From contig JAICKM010000050.1 of NCBI GenBank assembly GCA_025927935.1, forward strand, positions 1 through 17,478: a stretch of DNA of 17,478 nt. The letters run 5' to 3'. The DNA comes from Chloroflexia bacterium (GTDB lineage: Bacteria > Chloroflexota > Chloroflexia > QHBQ01 > JADMIH01). Each line of letters begins with the position of its first letter. Position 1 is the stretch's first letter. Below, piece after piece: positions 14,230-17,478 of this stretch. The position numbers and the translations under genes were made by a program. The notes beneath the pieces are model-generated. The model saw only the letters and a list, made by a program, of their open reading frames with translations. It had not been told where the DNA came from and made no database searches.

Positions 14230-15819
14230 ATGAGTAAAGTCTACTCGTTGTCGGATACCCGGTCAGGAGTACGGCTCTGGCACGACTCGGTTTCCGCCGC
14301 CACCATCACCGATAGCCTGATCCTGGTTGGTGCCATGGGCCTGGGCCTCATCCTGCGGCTCTGGCAATTCAACCAGTTGGGCTTCAACACAGACGAGGCG
14401 GTCTATGCCGGGCAAGCGGCCGGCATTATCGACGACCCTAGCCTGAAGCCGTTTTTCCCGGTCTTCCGCGCCCACCCGATGCTGTTCCAGTTCCTGGTCT
14501 CGCTCGGCTTTCGCTTCGGCGTGGAGGACTGGATCGGGCGGGTGCTGGCCGTTGCCATCGGCCTGGCGACCGTCCTGCTGGCCTATCAATTGGGCACCTT
14601 GCTCTATGGCCGCCGCGCGGGCGTGTTCGCGGCGCTGTTGCTGGCCTTGATGCCCTATCACGTGGTCGTGACGCGCCAGATGCTCCTGGACGGGCCGATG
14701 ACGTTTTGCACCACGCTCACGCTCTATGCGCTGGCGCGGTATGCCAAGACGCAGAAGGGGGCCTGGCTCTGCGCCACCGGGGTGGGGTTGGGCTTGACCT
14801 TCCTGACCAAAGAGACGGGCATGATCATGGCCGGCGCGGTCTTTGCGTTCCTCGCTCTGTCGCCGGAGATCCGCGTGCGCCTCCGCGACCTGGCCCTGGC
14901 GCTCGCCTGTATGGTGGTCCTCATCGCCACCTTCCCGGTGTCGCTGGCCCTGGCCGGGGGCGCCAAGACGGCGCAGAGCTACCTGGTCTGGCAGTTGTTC
15001 CGCCGCCCCAACCATGACTGGGACTTCTACCTGACCACCGCGCCCGTGGCAATGGGACTGCTGGTGCTGCTGGTCGCCGCGGCGGGCCTCTGGATGCTGC
15101 GGCGCGAGCGCACCTGGCGGGAGAAACTGCTCCTGGCCTGGATTATCGTGCCCGTGGTGTTCTTCCAGTTGTGGCCCACCAAGGGCTTCCAGTACCTGCT
15201 GCCCATCGCCCCCGCCGTCGCCGTCCTGGCCGCGCGGACGCTGAGCAGCCTCTCGATCCGGCGCTTAAACCCGCTGCACCGCTGGCGCTTCACTCTGCGC
15301 TGGCGCTTCACTCTGCGCTGGATGCAGGCCATTGTCGCCACTGTGCTGGCCTTGACCCTCCTGCTGCCCAGTTGGAATGCCGTGCAGGCATCTAGCGACA
15401 ATCAGTTCCTGGCCGGGACCGGCGGCATCCCCGGTGGGCGCGAAAGCGGAGTCTGGATTCGGGATAATGTCCCGCAGGGCGCCAAGTTGATCACCATCGG
15501 CCCGTCCATGGCCAATGTGCTCCAATTCTACGGCCATCGCAAAGCCTATGGGCTGTCCGTCAGCCCCAACCCGCTGCGGCGCAATCCCTCGTATGACCCG
15601 GTCATCAACCCGGACCTACAGATCCGCAACAGCGAAATCCAATACCTGGTCTGGGACTCCTTCTCGGCCACGCGGTCGCCCTTCTTCGCCCAGTCCCTGC
15701 TCAATTACATTAATCGCTACCAGGGGCGCGTGATCCATACGGAGTCGGTGCCGGTGCCGACCGCCGCGGGCGGCACCAGCGAGTCGCCCGTCATCGTGAT
15801 CTACGAGGTGCATCCATGA
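14230..15819 (+). CDS. GT39/PMT-like membrane glycosyltransferase (ArnT-type fold)
   Basis: The protein has 529 residues. ATG 14230 follows AGGGGA by 9 nt and lies 31 bp after the previous stop. Many hydrophobic segments mark a polytopic membrane enzyme. FNTDEAVYAG (52-61) carries the acidic pair in the first extracytoplasmic loop that is catalytic in the protein O-mannosyltransferase/ArnT superfamily. Other landmarks are MLLDGPMTF (151-159) and FLTKETG (191-197). Such enzymes take a sugar from a polyprenyl-phosphate donor and transfer it outside the membrane to a protein, lipid or glycan. The GT2 enzyme two genes upstream could make the donor. An exact 18-bp tandem duplication (15280-15315) gives RWRFTLRWRFTLRW at 351-364, in a cytoplasm-like basic loop. 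The stop overlaps the next start. Confidence 0.88.
   Translation: MSKVYSLSDTRSGVRLWHDSVSAATITDSLILVGAMGLGLILRLWQFNQLGFNTDEAVYAGQAAGIIDDPSLKPFFPVFRAHPMLFQFLVSLGFRFGVEDWIGRVLAVAIGLATVLLAYQLGTLLYGRRAGVFAALLLALMPYHVVVTRQMLLDGPMTFCTTLTLYALARYAKTQKGAWLCATGVGLGLTFLTKETGMIMAGAVFAFLALSPEIRVRLRDLALALACMVVLIATFPVSLALAGGAKTAQSYLVWQLFRRPNHDWDFYLTTAPVAMGLLVLLVAAAGLWMLRRERTWREKLLLAWIIVPVVFFQLWPTKGFQYLLPIAPAVAVLAARTLSSLSIRRLNPLHRWRFTLRWRFTLRWMQAIVATVLALTLLLPSWNAVQASSDNQFLAGTGGIPGGRESGVWIRDNVPQGAKLITIGPSMANVLQFYGHRKAYGLSVSPNPLRRNPSYDPVINPDLQIRNSEIQYLVWDSFSATRSPFFAQSLLNYINRYQGRVIHTESVPVPTAAGGTSESPVIVIYEVHP
15280..15321 (+). repeat. 18-bp in-frame tandem duplication
   Basis: CGCTGGCGCTTCACTCTG occurs at 15280-15297 and again at 15298-15315, followed by a further CGCTGG (15316-15321). 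It adds exactly six residues to the glycosyltransferase and does not break the frame. Confidence 0.9.
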
Positions 15820-17213
15820 ACCGCTTCCGTATTGCCGGCCGGCTCCTGGGTCTCGTGGCGCTCGGCCTGACCCTGGGCGCGCCTGCCGTCGGTTATGCCG
15901 CCGGGCCGCCCGATCCAGCGCAGGCGAAAACGCCGATCAAGCACCTGGTGGTGCTGATGCAAGAACAGCACTCGTTTGACAACTATTTCGGCACCTATCC
16001 GGGGGCCGCCGGCATCCCGGACGGGGTCTGCATGCCGCTCAATCCCCTGGATACGAGCAACAAGGACTGTGTGAAGCCCTTCCATCTGGCCGACACGGCC
16101 TTGAAGGCGCCCGCCAATATCCCCAGCACCTTCCAGTTGCAGTACCGCGACGGGCACATGGACGGGTTCATCAACGCCTTCCGGCAGGTGGGCAAGACCG
16201 GCACCAGTGTGATGGGGTACTATGCCGAGCCGGATATCCAGTACTATTGGAATCTGGCCGATCAGTATCTCCTGTTCGACCACTTCTTCAGCGCGGCGGC
16301 GGCCGGCAGCGTCACCAATCATATGTACTGGGTGGCCGGGGCCCCCGGCACCACGAACGACCAGTTGCCCGACGCGGGCTGGGGCGACTTGCCGACCATC
16401 TTCGACCGCTTGCAGGCGCAGGGCGTCTCCTGGAAATTCTACGTGCAGAACTACGATCCCAGCCTGACGTACCGGCACCGGGAGCATGGACCACGCGATA
16501 CGCAGATTGTGCGCGTGCCGCTGCTGGCCTTCGACCGCTTCATCGACGACCCCGCGCTCGCCGGGCACATCGTCGATCTCAACACCTACTATGCTGATGT
16601 CCGCAACGGCACGCTGCCCGCCGTGGCCTACATCGCCCCGCTGGGCGCCAGTGAGCAGCCGCCGGGCGATGTCGGGGCCGGCCAGCGCTTCGTGAAGGGC
16701 CTGGTCGATACGCTGGTCAAGAGCGACGCCTGGGACAGCTCGGCATTTATCCTCACCTACGATTACTGGGGCGGCTGGTACGACCATGTCGCGCCGCCGC
16801 AGGTCGACGCCTATGGCTACGGCTTCCGCGTGCCGACCCTGCTCGTCAGCCCGTACGTGCGCAAGGGCGCGATCGACAGCACGACCTATGACGTGACCTC
16901 GATCCTCAAGTTCATCGAGGACAATTACGGGCTGAAGCCGCTCGCCACCCGTGACGCCCAGGCGACGAGCATCGCCAAGGCGTTCAATTTCGCCCAGGCG
17001 CCACGGGTGCCGCAAATTATTTCGCTGGACCCGCCCGCGGGCACCCTGGCCGGGCCGCGCCGGGTCGTTCTGGAACTGTCCTACGGCGGGGCGTTAGTCA
17101 TTGCCGCCCTGGTGATCGCCTGGGCGGCGTTTGGGGCGCGGTTCCGGGTGCGCTCGATCTACATTCGATCGCTATCGGCCAAGCTGCCTTCGAGGAAGGA
17201 TGGTAAGCGATGA
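15816..17213 (+). CDS. Secreted phosphoesterase, phospholipase C/AcpA family, with C-terminal membrane anchor
   Basis: The protein has 465 residues and begins in an ATGA overlap with the previous gene; GAGGTG lies 5 nt upstream. Residues 1-29 are a signal peptide. IKHLVVLMQEQHSFDNYFGTY (in part, 41-60) matches the opening motif of the phosphoesterase family that includes phospholipase C and acid phosphatase AcpA. GSVTNHMYWVAG (164-175) fits the nucleophile region, and TYDYWGGWYDHVAPP (314-328) the late metal-binding motif. One membrane helix (about 424-440) and a basic tail (RFRVR onward) end the protein, so it is probably anchored facing outward. It would hydrolyse phosphodiesters or phosphomonoesters, such as phospholipid head groups. 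The motif ENxSFD reads EQHSFD and DDWGG reads DYWGG here, so two metal-ligand positions may be altered. Confidence 0.88.
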   Translation: MNRFRIAGRLLGLVALGLTLGAPAVGYAAGPPDPAQAKTPIKHLVVLMQEQHSFDNYFGTYPGAAGIPDGVCMPLNPLDTSNKDCVKPFHLADTALKAPANIPSTFQLQYRDGHMDGFINAFRQVGKTGTSVMGYYAEPDIQYYWNLADQYLLFDHFFSAAAAGSVTNHMYWVAGAPGTTNDQLPDAGWGDLPTIFDRLQAQGVSWKFYVQNYDPSLTYRHREHGPRDTQIVRVPLLAFDRFIDDPALAGHIVDLNTYYADVRNGTLPAVAYIAPLGASEQPPGDVGAGQRFVKGLVDTLVKSDAWDSSAFILTYDYWGGWYDHVAPPQVDAYGYGFRVPTLLVSPYVRKGAIDSTTYDVTSILKFIEDNYGLKPLATRDAQATSIAKAFNFAQAPRVPQIISLDPPAGTLAGPRRVVLELSYGGALVIAALVIAWAAFGARFRVRSIYIRSLSAKLPSRKDGKR

Positions 17214-17478
17214 ACTATCGACTGCAACTGCTGCGTACGCCTCTGTTGCTACTCGCGCTGGCGCTGCTGACGCTGCTCGGCGCGCGGGTAGCCCAGGCCG
17301 GCCAACGCCCCGAGAAGGGCAGCGAGCATACGACCACGGTGCTCACGATCCAACTGCCCGTGTCTCACGACAGCGGGCGGCACGCGCCCGTGGTGGCCCA
17401 CCTGGCCAAGAGCACCGGCGAACCCATCGGCGGCATCACCATTGTCTTCTTCGTCGACTCCCAGCGCGACGGCCAGGC
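17210..17478 (+). CDS. Secreted protein with Ig-like domain (3' end outside window)
   Basis: ATG 17210 overlaps the preceding stop as ATGA, with AGGAAGGA about 10 nt upstream. The frame is open to the window edge, giving 89 residues. MNYRLQLLRTPLLLLALALL and the following residues to about 31 (VAQAG) are a signal peptide. From about residue 42, VLTIQLPV, APVVAHLAKSTGEPIGGITI and VFFVDSQRDGQ read like the start of a bacterial Ig-like domain of the type that carries added-value linkers in surface proteins. The gene belongs to the same operon by coupling. Its full length and role cannot be seen. Confidence 0.8.
   Translation, partial: MNYRLQLLRTPLLLLALALLTLLGARVAQAGQRPEKGSEHTTTVLTIQLPVSHDSGRHAPVVAHLAKSTGEPIGGITIVFFVDSQRDGQ

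Overview
The window is high-GC bacterial DNA with dense coding, long antisense open frames and strong Shine-Dalgarno sites. Three secreted phosphatase paralogues, two of them ending in S-layer-homology-like repeats of the form SGYxCGGxxEPC...YFRP...TRGQ and joined by Thr-Pro linkers, suggest a member of the Chloroflexota. That assignment is an inference from protein style; there is no marker gene here. Almost all recognisable products are exported, membrane-bound or act on cell-surface material.

Left part (1-4641): two purple-acid-phosphatase-like genes diverge from a 700-bp intergenic region. The left one runs off the window (1-1678, minus strand); the right one (2380-4593) is complete and ends in three SLH-like repeats. 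The region between them carries a good extended -10 promoter for each gene and several perfect inverted repeats.

Middle part (4594-8862): a decayed accessory zone. It holds remnants of at least two frameshifted reading frames, seven copies of a short hairpin repeat with core GCATCTTGC, an intact acyltransferase-3 gene (5514-6668, minus) whose C-terminal tail is built from two of those repeats, a LexA-type palindrome inside a TTGACA promoter with no intact gene behind it, a 5'-truncated and frameshifted XRE regulator, and an ISAs1-family transposase fragment abutting it. About 1 kb of relatively AT-rich non-coding DNA follows, with a consensus promoter at 8171-8199 and several hairpins; it is probably the control region of the next operon.

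Right part (8863-17478): a tight five-gene plus-strand operon. It encodes a three-part protein (GT2 glycosyltransferase, GtrA-like membrane domain, HPr-kinase-like P-loop domain), the third phosphatase (two FN3 domains, phosphatase, long Thr-Pro linker, three SLH-like repeats), a GT39/PMT-type membrane glycosyltransferase, a secreted phospholipase C/AcpA-type phosphoesterase with a C-terminal membrane anchor, and the start of a secreted Ig-like-domain protein that runs off the window. The last two junctions are ATGA overlaps. A polyprenyl-phosphate sugar synthase-like enzyme next to a PMT-like transferase and a Thr-rich exported protein suggests a surface O-glycosylation unit paired with extracellular phosphatases. 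This functional link is inference.
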